Source: Thinopyrum elongatum (taxonomy: Eukaryota > Streptophyta > Magnoliopsida > Poales > Poaceae). From it: a stretch of DNA of 64,000 bases. This document shows positions 53,555-64,000 of the stretch, piece after piece (the stretch's first letter is position 1; each line of letters begins with the position of its first letter). The position numbers and the translations under genes are program-made. The notes below the pieces were generated by a model that saw nothing but the letters and a program-made list of their open reading frames with translations, had not been told where the DNA came from and did no database searches. The DNA is taken from assembly GCA_011799875.1 (NCBI GenBank), contig CM022299.1, positions 355,398,782 to 355,462,781 of the forward strand, read 5' to 3'.

Positions 53555-55149
53555 TGATACATCTCCAACGTATCTATAATTTTTGCTTGTTCCATGCTGT
53601 TATATTATCATTCTTGGATGTTTTACAATCATTTTATAGCAACTTTATATCATTTTTTGGGACTAACCTATTGACATAGTGCCTAGTGCCAGTTGCTTTT
53701 TTTGCTTGTTTTTTACCATGCAGAATATCAGTACCAAATGGAGTCCAAATGCAGCAAAACTTTTTGGAGAATTTTTATGGACCAGAAGGAACAACTTGGG
53801 CCAAAGAAGTACCAGAGGGGTGCCCCGAGGGGGGTACAACCCACCTGGGCGGGCCTGGGGGCCCAGGCGCGCCCTGGTGGGTTGTGCCCACCTCGGTGGC
53901 CTCCCGCACCGCCTCTTCGCCCTATAAATACCCAAATATTGCAAAAACCCTAGGGGAGTCGACGAAACACAATTCTAGCCGCCGCAAGTTCCAGAACCAC
54001 GAGATCCAATCTAGACACCATCACGGAGGGGTCCATCATCCTCATTGGTGCCTCTCCGATGATGCGTGAGTAGTTCATTGTAGACCTACGGGTCTGTAGG
54101 CAGTAGCTAGATGGCTTCGTCTCTCTTTTTGATTCTCAATACAATGGTCTCTTGGAGATATATTTGATGTAACTCTTTTTGCGGTGTGTTTGTTGGGATC
54201 CGATGAACTTTGAGTTTATTGTCAGATCTATATCCATGAAATTTATTTGAGTTCTTTGATCTCTTTTATGCATGATTACTTATAGCCTCGTATTTCTTCT
54301 TCAAATCTTTGGTTTAGTTAGGCCAACTAGGCCAATTTTTCTTGCCATGGGAAGAGGTGCTTTGTGATGGGTTTGATTGTGCGGTGTTCTTTCCCAGTGA
54401 CAGAAGGGGCAGCAAGACACACATGTATCATTGCTATTAAGGATAACAAGATGGGGGCTATTCCTACATGAATAGATCTCGTCTATATCATGTCATCGTT
54501 CTTATTGCATTACTCCGTTTCTCCATGAACTTAATACACTAGATACATGCTGGATAGCGGTCGATGTGTGGAGTAAAAGTAGTAGATGCAGGCAGGAGTC
54601 GGTCTACTAATCTTGGATGCGATGCCTATATAATGATCATTGCCTGGATATCGTCATAATTATTTGATGTTCTATCAATTGCCCAACAATAATTTGTTTA
54701 CCCACCGTATGCTATTTTCTTGAGAGAAGCCACTAGTGAAATCTACGGCCCCCGGGTCTATTCTTTATCATATTTGCTTCGAGATATATTTTTATTCAAT
54801 TTTATTTTCAGATCTATTATACCAAAAACCCAAAAATACCTTGCTGCACTTTTTTTGCTATTTATTTTATTCCGCGTTTTATCGAGAGCTATTTATTCAA
54901 TCTACACAATTTTTATCCCGTCAACTTGACAATTTCTGGCACCGTTACCCATAGAGGGATTGACAACCCCTCCTAATCATTGGGTTGCAAGTATTTGTTA
55001 TTTGTGTGCACGTACCGTTTACATATTGTTGCTTGGTTCTCCTACTGTATTGATAACTTGGTTTCATAACTGAGGGAAATACCTACCATAGTTGTGCTGC
55101 ATCATCCCTTCCTCTTTGGGGAAATACCGACGTAGTTCAAACGGCATCA
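53555..55149 (+). repeat. 3' LTR of the 50350 element
   Basis: It starts TGATACATCTCCAACG and ends ACGGCATCA, 1595 bp. A TATA-like CTATAAATACCC is at 53921. It includes a primer-site-like TTTCTGGCACCGTTACCC (54930) not seen at that place in other copies, possibly from a template switch during reverse transcription. Confidence 0.9.
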
Positions 55150-55184
55150 ATGACATACAAGGACATGGACGAAATATACAAGAT
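55150..55184. other. 35 bp junction between two retroelements
   Basis: ATGACATACAAGG then ACATGGACGAAATATACAAGAT: too short to assign. Its last five bases, AAGAT, would be the left target duplication of the next element. Confidence 0.3.
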
Positions 55185-58100
55185 TGTAATGCCCGAATAA
55201 TTAAGCTACAGTAACCCTCTACTAATCATGCCACATCATCACGATTATTGTTGTTAATCTCGTGATGATTCAAATCCCGTTCGAATTCAAATTTAAAATA
55301 AAGTTAGACAATAAAATTTTCAAACATTAAAACTAAAATGTTCTAAATGTGACAAATAATTCATAAGTAATAATGGTGGAGAAACCAAATTTTTATAAAA
55401 TGTCTAAGTGCTAAAAAATAATTAAAACAATGGTTTAGATAATTAATTCAATGCCTTTTGTAAATTATAAAATATTAAAATATTTTATTTAGGTGTAAGA
55501 ATTAATGTGGCAGTAGTATATTTACAAAGACTAATTTTGGAACTAGTTTTGTATTTTATTTAAACTAAAATAATGTAAGGCAAAAAGAAAAAAGTAAAGA
55601 AGAAATAAAAAGAGAAAAGCAAAAAGAAAACAAAAAAGGAAACCAACCCCCCTCCCCCTGGGCCGTTCGGCCCAACTGGGCCACCAGGCCACCAGGCCGG
55701 CCTACTCCGCGTACAACTACCCACTACAACAAACCCTAGCCGCTACCACCACTCCCCCACGTTCCCCCACTCTCCCTCGATCTCTCCTCCCTCTTCCCCT
55801 CCCGATCTGGATCAGGGGGCAACGACCCCGCGCCCCGCCGCCAAGCTCCGTCGCTGGATCACCAGCCACCTCGCCGCCCCGTCCTCATCTTCTCCCCGCC
55901 GCCCCCTCGACCCTCGCCGCCCCGATCCCCTGCAGCCGCCGGTAAGGCCCCCGGCCTCCTCTCCCCCTCACCCTGCGCTCACCATGACCCCGCAGCGCCC
56001 GCATCGCCGCACCCCGCTCCGCCTGCGTGCCCGCCGCTCCCCGACCGCGCGCTCGCCCGCAACGTCATCCCGCAGGTTCTGGCCGGCCCTGGCCCGTGCA
56101 GTTCACGCGCTCCCGCGCTGCCCCTCGTTGGACAGTGCCGTGGCCGGCCTCCCCGAGCTCGCGCCCGCTGCAACCGAGCTCCGCCATGGCTCGAGCTTGC
56201 CGCCGTTGCCCCTGTAGTCCGCCCCAGCGCCAGCCGTCCCCATTGTTAGACGCGCCGCAACAGGAGCTTCCCAACGGACCCAGCCGCGCGTCTGCCCATC
56301 GCCGAATTTGGCTGGCCGGAGCTCCTCCGCCGTGTCGGAGTTACCCGCTGATGTGGCCAACTAATTAGCGCTAATTAACCTGTTAAACTAGCCCCTGTCA
56401 CTGACACATGCCCCCCAGCTTGTTATAATTAAAATGGATTTAAACTTAATCTGTAATTAAAATGTCTCACTGACATATGGGTCCCACTCTATTGGTCTAA
56501 TTGAAATGAATCAAACACACTGTTAAATACCCGAGTCTATGATAGGTGGCCCCTACTAGTCAGTTTGACTAGCTAGTGGTCAAAGCTGACTAGACTGTTG
56601 AATAGGCCCCTTGGCCCACTGTCATCCTCTCTGTGCACTGAACTGGGTATAGTTCTTTATGCATTTGGCCTTTTGCCTTTTTAAATTGAATTAATAACAA
56701 TTTCAGAAATGAATAAAACTTTGAAAATTAATATAAAACAATTCGTAACTCATATGAAAATACTTTATACATGAAAGTTGCTCAAAACAAACATGACGAT
56801 TCTGAATACGCGCTCCGTTCGTCTGTCACACGCCCCTAGCATAGCGAACATGGAATCGTCCCCCTCCGTTTCATCTGTCCGAAAATGCCAAACACCGGGA
56901 ATACTTTCCCGGATGTTTCCCCCCTTCGCCAGTATTGCGTTGTACTGCGTTAGGTCACACCTAGCACCGCTTATTGCCATGTCATGCATCGTCATGCATC
57001 TGTTTGCACTGTATTCATTGTTTCTTCCCCCTCTTCTCTCTGGTAGACTTCGAGACCGACGTCGCTGCTCCAGACATTGACTACACCCCTGACGACCCGT
57101 CCATCTCCGCAGAGCTTCCAGGCAAGCAAAACCCCCTTGATTATCCCGATACCGCCTATTCCTTCTCTCTACTGCTTGCATTAGAGTAGTGTAGCTATTA
57201 CTGCTTATCGGTTTGATCTTATTCTGTTGCATAGCCTGTCCTTGTTACCACTGTTGTTACCTTTACCTGCAATCTTAAATGCTTAGGATAGGATGCTTGC
57301 TTACCATCAGTGGCCCTAAATTCTTGTCGGTCTGCCATGCTATACTATCGAGCCATGATCACTCGGGAGGTGATCACGGGTATATACTATATACATATTA
57401 TACTTGATACATGTTGTGACTAAAGTCAGGTTGGCTCGTAGAGTACCCGTGAGTGATTCAAGAATGTGGGGGCTGAAGGGATAGGTGGTTCCATCCAGGT
57501 AGTGGTGGACCTGGGTTCCCGATGCCCCCCCTGAGTGATACCTTATGGCAGAGCGACATGGCAGGTTGAGAGCACCCAGGAGAGAGCTGGGCCTGGTCCC
57601 TGGTCGGTGTCCGCGGTTACTTCAAAATAACATGCTTAACGAGATTGGGTATTTGATATGAGTTGGTCGTTCGCCTATACGCACTAACTGCCACGCGGGA
57701 CAAGATATGGGCAACCGGCGTCGTAGTATCAGCCAAAGCTTTCCAGACGTCAGCGACTGAGCGGCACGCGCCCGGGTGGTCCGCGTAAAGCAACCACCTT
57801 TGTAATGGAGGTTGACAGGACTAATCCCGGCTGCCCTTGCAACATGCAGGAGTGCAACGGGCGATGGACCTAAGACCCCTGCGCGCTTAGGATTTAGAAT
57901 GGCGTGCTGACCTCTTTGTTGGGCCTAGGTAGGGTTGCGACGTGTTGATCTTCCAAGGCCGGGCATGACCCAGGAAAGTGTGTCCGGCCAGAGTGATCGA
58001 TCGTGTCGGGTAATGTGGCGCTCCGCTGCAGGGAAGATGATCTATTCGAATAGTCGTGTCCATGGTAGCAGGATGACTTGGAGTTGTATTCCGACCTCTT

Positions 58101-58874
58101 GCAACTAAAACTGGATTCCTAATAAAATACACCCTTTCAAGTGCTAGATACAACCCGGTGATTGCTCTCTCGCAGGGTGTCCAGGAGAGGATCGTCGGGT
58201 AGGATTATGCTATAAGATGATACTTGTTACTATACCAGCTATTCTCTTCTATTGCTGCAAGATGGTGGCTGCCAGAAGCGTAGTCTTTAGTAGGACTAGC
58301 TTCTCCCCCTCTTATTCTCACATTCTGCAGTTCAGTGCACAGATACTACCCATTTCTTTGATACCAATGCATATGTAGTGTAGATCCTTGCTTGTGAGTA
58401 CTTTGGATGAGTACTGAGTACTCACGGTTGCTTTGCTCCCTCTTTTCCCCCTTTTCCATTCTTCTCGAATGCCGCAACCAGATGGTGGAGCCCAGGAGCC
58501 AGGTGCCACCGACGACGACTACCACTACTCCGAGGGTGCTTACTTCTACGTGCAGGCCGCCGACGACCATGAGTAGTTTAGGAGGATCCCAGGCAGGAGG
58601 CATGTGCCTCTTCAATTTGTATCCCTGTTTGTGCTAGCCATCTTATGGCAACTTGTTTAACTTATGTCTGTACTCAAATATTGTTGCTTCTGCTGACTCA
58701 TTTATGATCGAGCTTATGTATTCGAGCCCTCGAGGCCCCTGGCTTGTAATATGAAGCTTGTATGACTTTAATTTGTGTCCAGAGTTGTGTTGTGATATCT
58801 TTCCGTGAGTCCCTGATCTGATCGTACACGTTTGCGTGTATGATTAGTGTACGATATGAATGGGGGGCGTCACA
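55185..58874 (+). repeat. 5' LTR (3690 bp) with gene-like structure
   Basis: It starts TGTAATGCCCGAATAATTAA and ends GGGGCGTCACA. AT-rich for 430 bases, then a C-rich leader-like block (55650-55960, with GCCGCCGGTAAGGCC, a donor-like site at 55940), then alternating non-coding and exon-like pieces (57046-57121 and 58482-58576). The GC-rich frames at 55979-56368 on both strands are composition artefacts. Confidence 0.85.
57046..58576 (+). other. Exon-intron-exon structure inside the LTR
   Basis: 57046-57121 reads DFETDVAAPDIDYTPDDP and SISAELP, ending in CCAG|GCAAGC, which fits a GC-AG donor. 58482-58576, after an AACCAG acceptor, reads GGAQEPGATDDDYHYSEG and AYFYVQAADDHE then TAG. The split codon G|AT joins the two in frame. 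The acidic peptide is not one I recognise. It may be a captured gene tail or a translated part of the element's own RNA. Confidence 0.45.
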
Positions 58875-58877
58875 AGT

Positions 58878-58889
58878 TGGAATTAGAGC
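58878..58889 (+). other. Decayed primer binding site, tRNA-Met
   Basis: TGGAATTAGAGC differs from TGGTATCAGAGC at two bases, three bases after the LTR end. Confidence 0.65.
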
Positions 58890-61800
58890 CGACTGCCTGT
58901 AGGAATCCCCCTTTCCAACTCCTTGGCCGAAGTTGAGTCTAGTCTCTGAAAATCTTTTACTAACATGGCTGTGTGGCTTACGGGCCCACATCACCATTGG
59001 GTGGTATTAGGATCTTTTATTCCTCGACCTATACTCTGGGACTCTGATCTCTCTTCTATTCAGGTTAAATGACTTTACTAACTCTGACTCTAGGTTCTCT
59101 TAACCACTTCCTCCCGGAGAGCCCCTTACTCCAGAGGATTGCTTGGTGCACCAGAAGATTCCGAAGATACTCTCCGATGTTCTCTCGAGACTTTGTGCCC
59201 ATCGCTTTTGCAATTCCCTACCACCGATGTATCCCTAGGGATAAATACATACACCTGTCGTTCTTACTTTTATTCCCAGCTGCTCTTGTTATTACAAGAT
59301 ACCCCGAAACTCTCTCTAATGTTCCGAGAATGCTTTGTGCCTACTACCTTGCAGTTCTTTGCCAACTAAATACCCCTACGGATAATTTCTTGCACTTACC
59401 GAGTATCTGCTCATCCCTAGTTGATTCATGTATTTCACAAAAGTCTTCGAAATACCATTCGATCTTCCAAAACTCCTCAACAGCCTATTGCTCTTGAAAT
59501 TCTTACTTGCTTGCCTTATGATTAATCCTGTAAGTCTGGTAATCTTATTGGCATCCTTTGTCATTATCATTTTGAGCCTTTGATTCGATATGTTTGTGAA
59601 TGGTCGCAGCCATTAGTTGAAACTAGAATTCGTCCCTTCGACTCAGACATCACTCCGGACATAAGTTGGTTCTCGGTAAATCAAACCTTGATTGATTGTC
59701 GTTCTAATTTTATTCAACGTACTCATAATTTGATCGGAGCGTCTGCTTCTTATCCATCCTTTTGGAAACCATAATTCCTTTGTAGTGAAGCATCGAATTA
59801 TTCAGTTGTTTCTATAATCCGATGACTTTGCATTCCTTCTTCCTCTGATTGAGTACCGATACTCACATTAGCTTCGTTGTGGACTGGCAGACCCATTGCC
59901 GGGTTATTATCCGACAATGTCCTTCACATCCAAAATTCTCGTGAGTTCTTCCGCTGATACATAATGCCTTTGGTAAATTGTATCCCCTGCTTTTGTCAAC
60001 CATGCTCTGCTTCTGAGCTTGAGTTATTTACTCCTAAAGTGTGTGGTATAGATCAGAAAAATGTCCCTATGGGTTGTGTCTATTCCTTTGCTATCTGTGT
60101 GAACCCAAAGGTCTTCATGGGTCATAACCTTCTAGTATTTCACCAAGAAAAACTTTCAAACTCAAAATGTTTTAAATAGAGTAGTGGATGAGAAGTTGTG
60201 CATTGGAGAAGTGGGAGTCGACCTTATCATGAAGATGCTCGTAAAAATAATTACCCCCTTGTTATAAGTTCATCTTGTATCTGTGGTTTGATCATTTATA
60301 ATTGTGGTTTCGACCATATTATCTTCCTTTGATTCCATTTCTCGGACAATTTAAAGTGCTTGTCTTCTATAGATCAATACACCTCACTTCAACCTTTAAT
60401 TTGATATGCCTTTGAGTATTATCCCCCTGGTATCTTGAGGATATCATGCCATTGCACTACATCTTATGAATTTGTGCTAGAGTAATACCTTTCCCTGTCA
60501 TAGTCACTCCACGGGTTCTGGGTTGTTGTCAGCCGAGCACACCGAATAGTGAATCATGTCTGCACTGCCATTCAATAACTCTTAGGAATATTCATTGCTT
60601 GCAAGTTTGCACTCAATCATGTCATTCCTAGCCGATTGGCTACATCAGCATCGTCATGCTAAATGCTTGACCATTCTACCTATGTACTTCATCCCCGGGA
60701 GACAATCCCGACAGTGCTCTAAGCTTACATCGAATATTGTTTGTCTTGAGAGACAACTCTGAATTCTGAGATGGAATCTTATCTATGGTTATAATAACCT
60801 TTTGCTTCACCATTCCCTTGGCTTGATGTCGTCGCCAATCAATTATGGCTTCTTGAAACCTCTCGACAAATGTGTCATGATCATCATCAACATTTTAACT
60901 TCTTTCGAGACATACATTGAGTTCCTGATGAGAAATTCCATGCTTGCCCCTCAATGATATGTGTTATCATCGACCACATCCATGCCTTCCTTCCAGACAC
61001 AGACTTGGTCATGTTTTGTGTTGTACCTTGAGCTCCTTGCCATCCAGCTTATGATATGATCTACCTTGGAGTATTACCATCATTTACGTCAAGGATGTTG
61101 TGAGAATTGCTCCACCTCTTAAAAATTCTTGATGTGGTGATACTTCTCACCATCACCATTCTTTCTTTGTCCCCGTGTTGATTCTAACCGGGATACCAAC
61201 AAGTGATCGGTGCTGTTTGGATTCTGCACTTCTAGCAACCCTATTGCTTTGAAGTTAATGGTCGACCGTTCATTTTTAGACTATTGGTTATTAAATCACC
61301 ATCCTAACATTGATCATGCTACCTAAGCCCATATTTCGGGCACACCTTTCAACCAATGTTTAATTGTGTATGTTTTCCTCGAGCATACATCATTATATCA
61401 TTCGATTTGACAAATGTTGTCTCCTGGTTCACATGATTATGGAAATCCATCTCTTTGGAAATCTCGATGAATTGTCGCTGAGCCCATCAGCCACCTCCTC
61501 ATACTCTCCTTGGTTTAATGATAAACTCTTGTTTCGGAACTCGCTCCCTTAGTTCATTTCCCGAGAATCTTACAATGTCATCTCGTCAATTTGTGTTGCA
61601 CCTTTTCTTCTCAGGCATCTTGAGTCTGAGGTATCTTGACACCAGTCGGATCTGAATCTCGGTCAGATATGATGGTTGTAACATTTTCCAAGAGTCATAA
61701 CATTGGTCTTTATATAACCCAGTAAGGTGATGTCATGCCTAGCACACCTAGCCGGAGGACCTATTGATATAGTATCCTTTTGGCAAGGTTAGCCCTTCCA

Positions 61801-63020
61801 TGAGGAAATTGTAAGACTTATTCTATAAATTGTTCCTGATGGATCCTTTGTGTATCCAAAGTCTGATCTTTACCCGATGACCAAGTCAATGCTATCTCGG
61901 AGCATGTCTGTGGTACTCCGATCATCAACAAGAACATCAGAAGCGCCATGCTATATGTTTCTTGATCAATTATCCAAACACCATTGTATGGATAACATCA
62001 TGAATTTCCTCGCCCCTTTACCTAATTGGTTATCTGCTTGTTGTCCTATCATGGATGGGAAAGATATACTCTTGATACTCGGGTATACACATTTTCCTTT
62101 CCATTGTTCTGATTAATATACTAATCACATTACCTTTCCAATGTTTTGTTTAGCCTTCCTTGTAATCTGACTTATCTGAGCAGTGATAATTCCCCACTTA
62201 TGTAAGCACCTCAGTGTAGAACTCTGTCAGTATGACCCTGTTACTATTGTTGATGACTTCCCGATAACCACCGATGGATGAGAACTTTGCCTATTGGTCT
62301 GCCTCATTCAACGAGCAGGAAAATGGTTCTCTTCATCCCTTGCCCTTGGTACCGACGTTGTTGGCGACATAACTGACAGGCTATTTTCTGACACGCCTTG
62401 CTATCATGACCGTGCAAGATGTCAGCGCCCTTCCTACTTTAACCCACATGGTGGGCTCAAAACCCACAGTTCCACAAGATCGAAACCTGACTCTCCTGTA
62501 CATCCTTGATTCTGAAGTATCCTTTGCACTTGACCTAGTATGTAATTCATGAGCCACCGCCCTAGAGATGGTCTATTCTATCATCATACACAATACTTAT
62601 TCCCGTTGTTCTGAACCCCTTTCACACCCTGTTTTAGGCATCGAATGATTGTCTATCCGCTTGAAACTTCTTATTGTACCTTCTTGCCTTGCTCTCGATG
62701 TTTTTCTTAAGTTTCAATTCGAGAGATACTATCTGCCACTTTCCCTGAATTATTCACTAAATAATCAACCTTGCAAAGGTCCATTCTACCAAAGGTACCC
62801 CTTATCCTTTCCGTAAGTACGATGGAAATCCCGGAGAAAGGATCATGACTTCATCATGATAACCTATAGCAGAGGAATGAAGACGTCAACAGAAGGGATC
62901 AACTTCTTCGAGGAGAGTAACCAAGACCAAGAAGACTCATTAGAATTTCATAAACAGAACTTTCCCCCTTAACTCTACCTCTTAAATCTTGGGACGAGAT
63001 TTCTTATAGTGGAGGAGAAT
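58890..63020 (+). other. Interior of the long-LTR element, no protein found
   Basis: 4.1 kb without a frame longer than 142 codons and without protease, polymerase or integrase motifs. 59155-59390 seems to contain two diverged copies of a 120-base unit (TTTGTGCC with CTTTTGCAATTC or CTTGCAGTTCTTTG). It is either a LARD-like non-coding interior or a completely decayed gag region. Confidence 0.55.
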
Positions 63021-64000
63021 TGTAACGCCCGGATAATTAAGCTATAGTAATCCTCTACTAATGATGCCACATCACCATGATTACTGTTGTTAATCTCGCG
63101 ATGATTCAAATCCCGTTTGAATTCAAATTTAAAATAAAGTTAAACAATATATTTTTCAAACATTAAAACTAAAATGTTCTAAATGTGACAAATAATTCAT
63201 AAGTAATAATGGTAGAGAAACCCAATATTTACAAAATGTTTAAGTGCTAAAAAATAATTAAAAGAGTGGCTTAGATAACTAATTCAATGCCTTTTATAAA
63301 TTATAAAATATTAAACTATTTTATTTGGGTGTAAGAATTAATGTGGCAGTAGTATATTTAAAAAGACTAATTTAGGAACTAGTTTTGTATTTTATTTAAA
63401 CTAAAATAATGTAAGGCAAAAAGAAAACAAGAAAGAAGAAATAAAAAAGAAAAGCAAAAACAAAAAGAAAACAAAAAAGGAAACCAACCCCCTCCCCCTG
63501 GGCCGTTCGGCCCAACTGGGCCACCAGGTCGGCCCACCCCGCCTACAACTACCCCCACTCCACCGAACCCTAGCCGCTACCACCACTCCCCCCATGTTCC
63601 CCCACTCTCCCTCGATCTCTCCTCCCTCTTCCCCCCGATCAGGATCGGGGGGCAACGACCCCGTGCACCACCGCCGAGCTCTGTCGCCGGATCGCCCGCC
63701 ACCTTGCCGCCCCGTCCTCATCTCCTCCCCGCCGGGCCCCTCAACCCTTGCCGCCCCGATCCCCTGCAGCCGCCGGTGAGACCCCCGGCCTCCTCTCCCC
63801 CTCGCCCCGCGCTCACCACGCCCCCGCCGCGCCCATGGCCGCGCCTCCGCGTGCATGCCCGCAACGCCCGCATCGTCGCGCCCCGCTCCGCCTGCCTTCC
63901 CGCCGCTCCTCGACCGCGCACTCGCCCGCAACGCCGTCCCGCAGGTTCTGGCCGTGCCCTGGCCCATGTAGTTCGCGCGCTCCCGCGCTGCCCCTCACTG
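63021..64000 (+). repeat. 3' LTR of the long-LTR element, cut by window end
   Basis: It starts TGTAACGCCCGGATAATTAA. The 980 bases seen match 55185-56150 with about 5 per cent difference and several small indels, for example a duplicated CCACCAGG and A-tract length changes. Confidence 0.9.

Larger units (their letters stand above)
50350..55149 (+). mobile_element. Athila-type non-autonomous element, 5'-truncated
   Basis: There is no 5' LTR or primer site. The internal region (coiled-coil frame 50566-51063, stem-loops, repeat array) leads through the polypurine tract (AAGCTTGGGGATGC, 53541-53554) to a complete 3' LTR. The left border lies between 50300 and 50560 and is not sharp to the eye. 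It is the same LTR subtype as the 7908-14460 element. Confidence 0.88.
55185..64000 (+). mobile_element. Gypsy-like retrotransposon with 3.7 kb LTRs, non-coding interior
   Basis: The 5' LTR is 55185-58874 and the 3' LTR starts at 63021 and runs off the window. The primer site (58878-58889) is a decayed tRNA-Met type, TGGAATTAGAGC. Before the 3' LTR stands TTGGGACGAGATTTCTTATAGTGGAGGAGAAT, split here as GGGACGAGATTTCTTATAG and TGGAGGAGAAT, which resembles the end of a Gypsy polyprotein plus polypurine tract. The interior of 4.1 kb has no gag or pol motif that I can read. Confidence 0.85.

Noticed and set aside
55979..56368. Arginine- and alanine-rich frames on both strands in the long LTR
   Set aside because: They are open on all frames because of C/G-rich leader sequence; the matching place in the other LTR (63401-63998) has different, equally biased frames.
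1..64000. CRISPR arrays, bacterial operons or phage genes
   Set aside because: No regularly spaced short repeats with unique spacers, no Shine-Dalgarno-led gene strings; everything fits plant nuclear repeats.

Overview
The window is nuclear DNA of a large-genome grass, most likely Triticeae (wheat, Aegilops, rye or barley). It is almost entirely nested transposable elements. The grounds are Athila-type Gypsy LTRs that begin TGATACGTCTCCAACG with a tRNA-Asp primer site, CACTA transposons with the rich subterminal repeats usual in Triticeae, and Copia and Gypsy LTRs with tRNA-Met primer sites. Family names (Sabrina, WHAM and the like) cannot be fixed without a database. I see no intact host gene.

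Layout. (1) 1-20368 is one nest at least four levels deep. A minus-strand Athila-type element runs off the left edge, and its 5' LTR (196-1445 plus 20032-20368) is split by CACTA-1 (1446-20031). CACTA-1 is split by CACTA-2 (4455-19303, TSD GTT). CACTA-2 is split twice, by a solo LTR (5932-7521, TSD ATGGA) and by a complete non-autonomous Athila-type element (7908-14460, TSD GCGGC). (2) 20369-22314 is low-copy and AT-rich spacer, with a possible gene tail and a tRNA-like Pol III box pair. (3) 22315-29312 is a complete non-autonomous Athila-type element. (4) 29313-29811 and 45349-45560 are two halves of an unknown minus-strand gene remnant, split by a Copia element (29812-45348). The Copia element is itself broken in gag by CACTA-3 (31807-38367, TSD TAA) and in integrase by a short Gypsy gag-protease element (41137-44486, TSD TACTC). 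(5) 45560-50300 is AT-rich repeat, a LINE-like RNase H remnant and a fold-back MITE nest. (6) 50350-55149 is a 5'-truncated Athila-type element. (7) 55185 to the right edge is a Gypsy-like element with very long LTRs (3.69 kb) and no recognisable proteins inside.

The most interesting biology is in the CACTA elements. CACTA-2 and CACTA-3 are two inverted copies of one family with no visible transposase. Each carries the same two genes with their own TATA boxes: an alanine-rich coiled-coil protein built on 10-residue repeats, and a small spliced protein with a B3-like DNA-binding fold. A 4 x 500 bp tandem array lies between the two genes. CACTA-1, a different family, also carries a broken B3-like gene and has a 105-110 bp-arm hairpin near one end. 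By analogy with the TnpA accessory protein of En/Spm, these genes may be transposon DNA-binding accessory functions; that is inference. The second theme is the non-autonomous Athila-type group. Its members share LTRs, two conserved stem-loops and a short repeat array, but encode three different unknown proteins.

Working order of events: the unknown gene remnant was hit by Copia, and Copia then by CACTA-3 and the Gypsy gag-protease element. Independently, the outer Athila LTR was hit by CACTA-1, then CACTA-2, then the two Athila-type insertions. No element in the window encodes a visible reverse transcriptase or transposase, so all mobile copies here would depend on proteins supplied from elsewhere.
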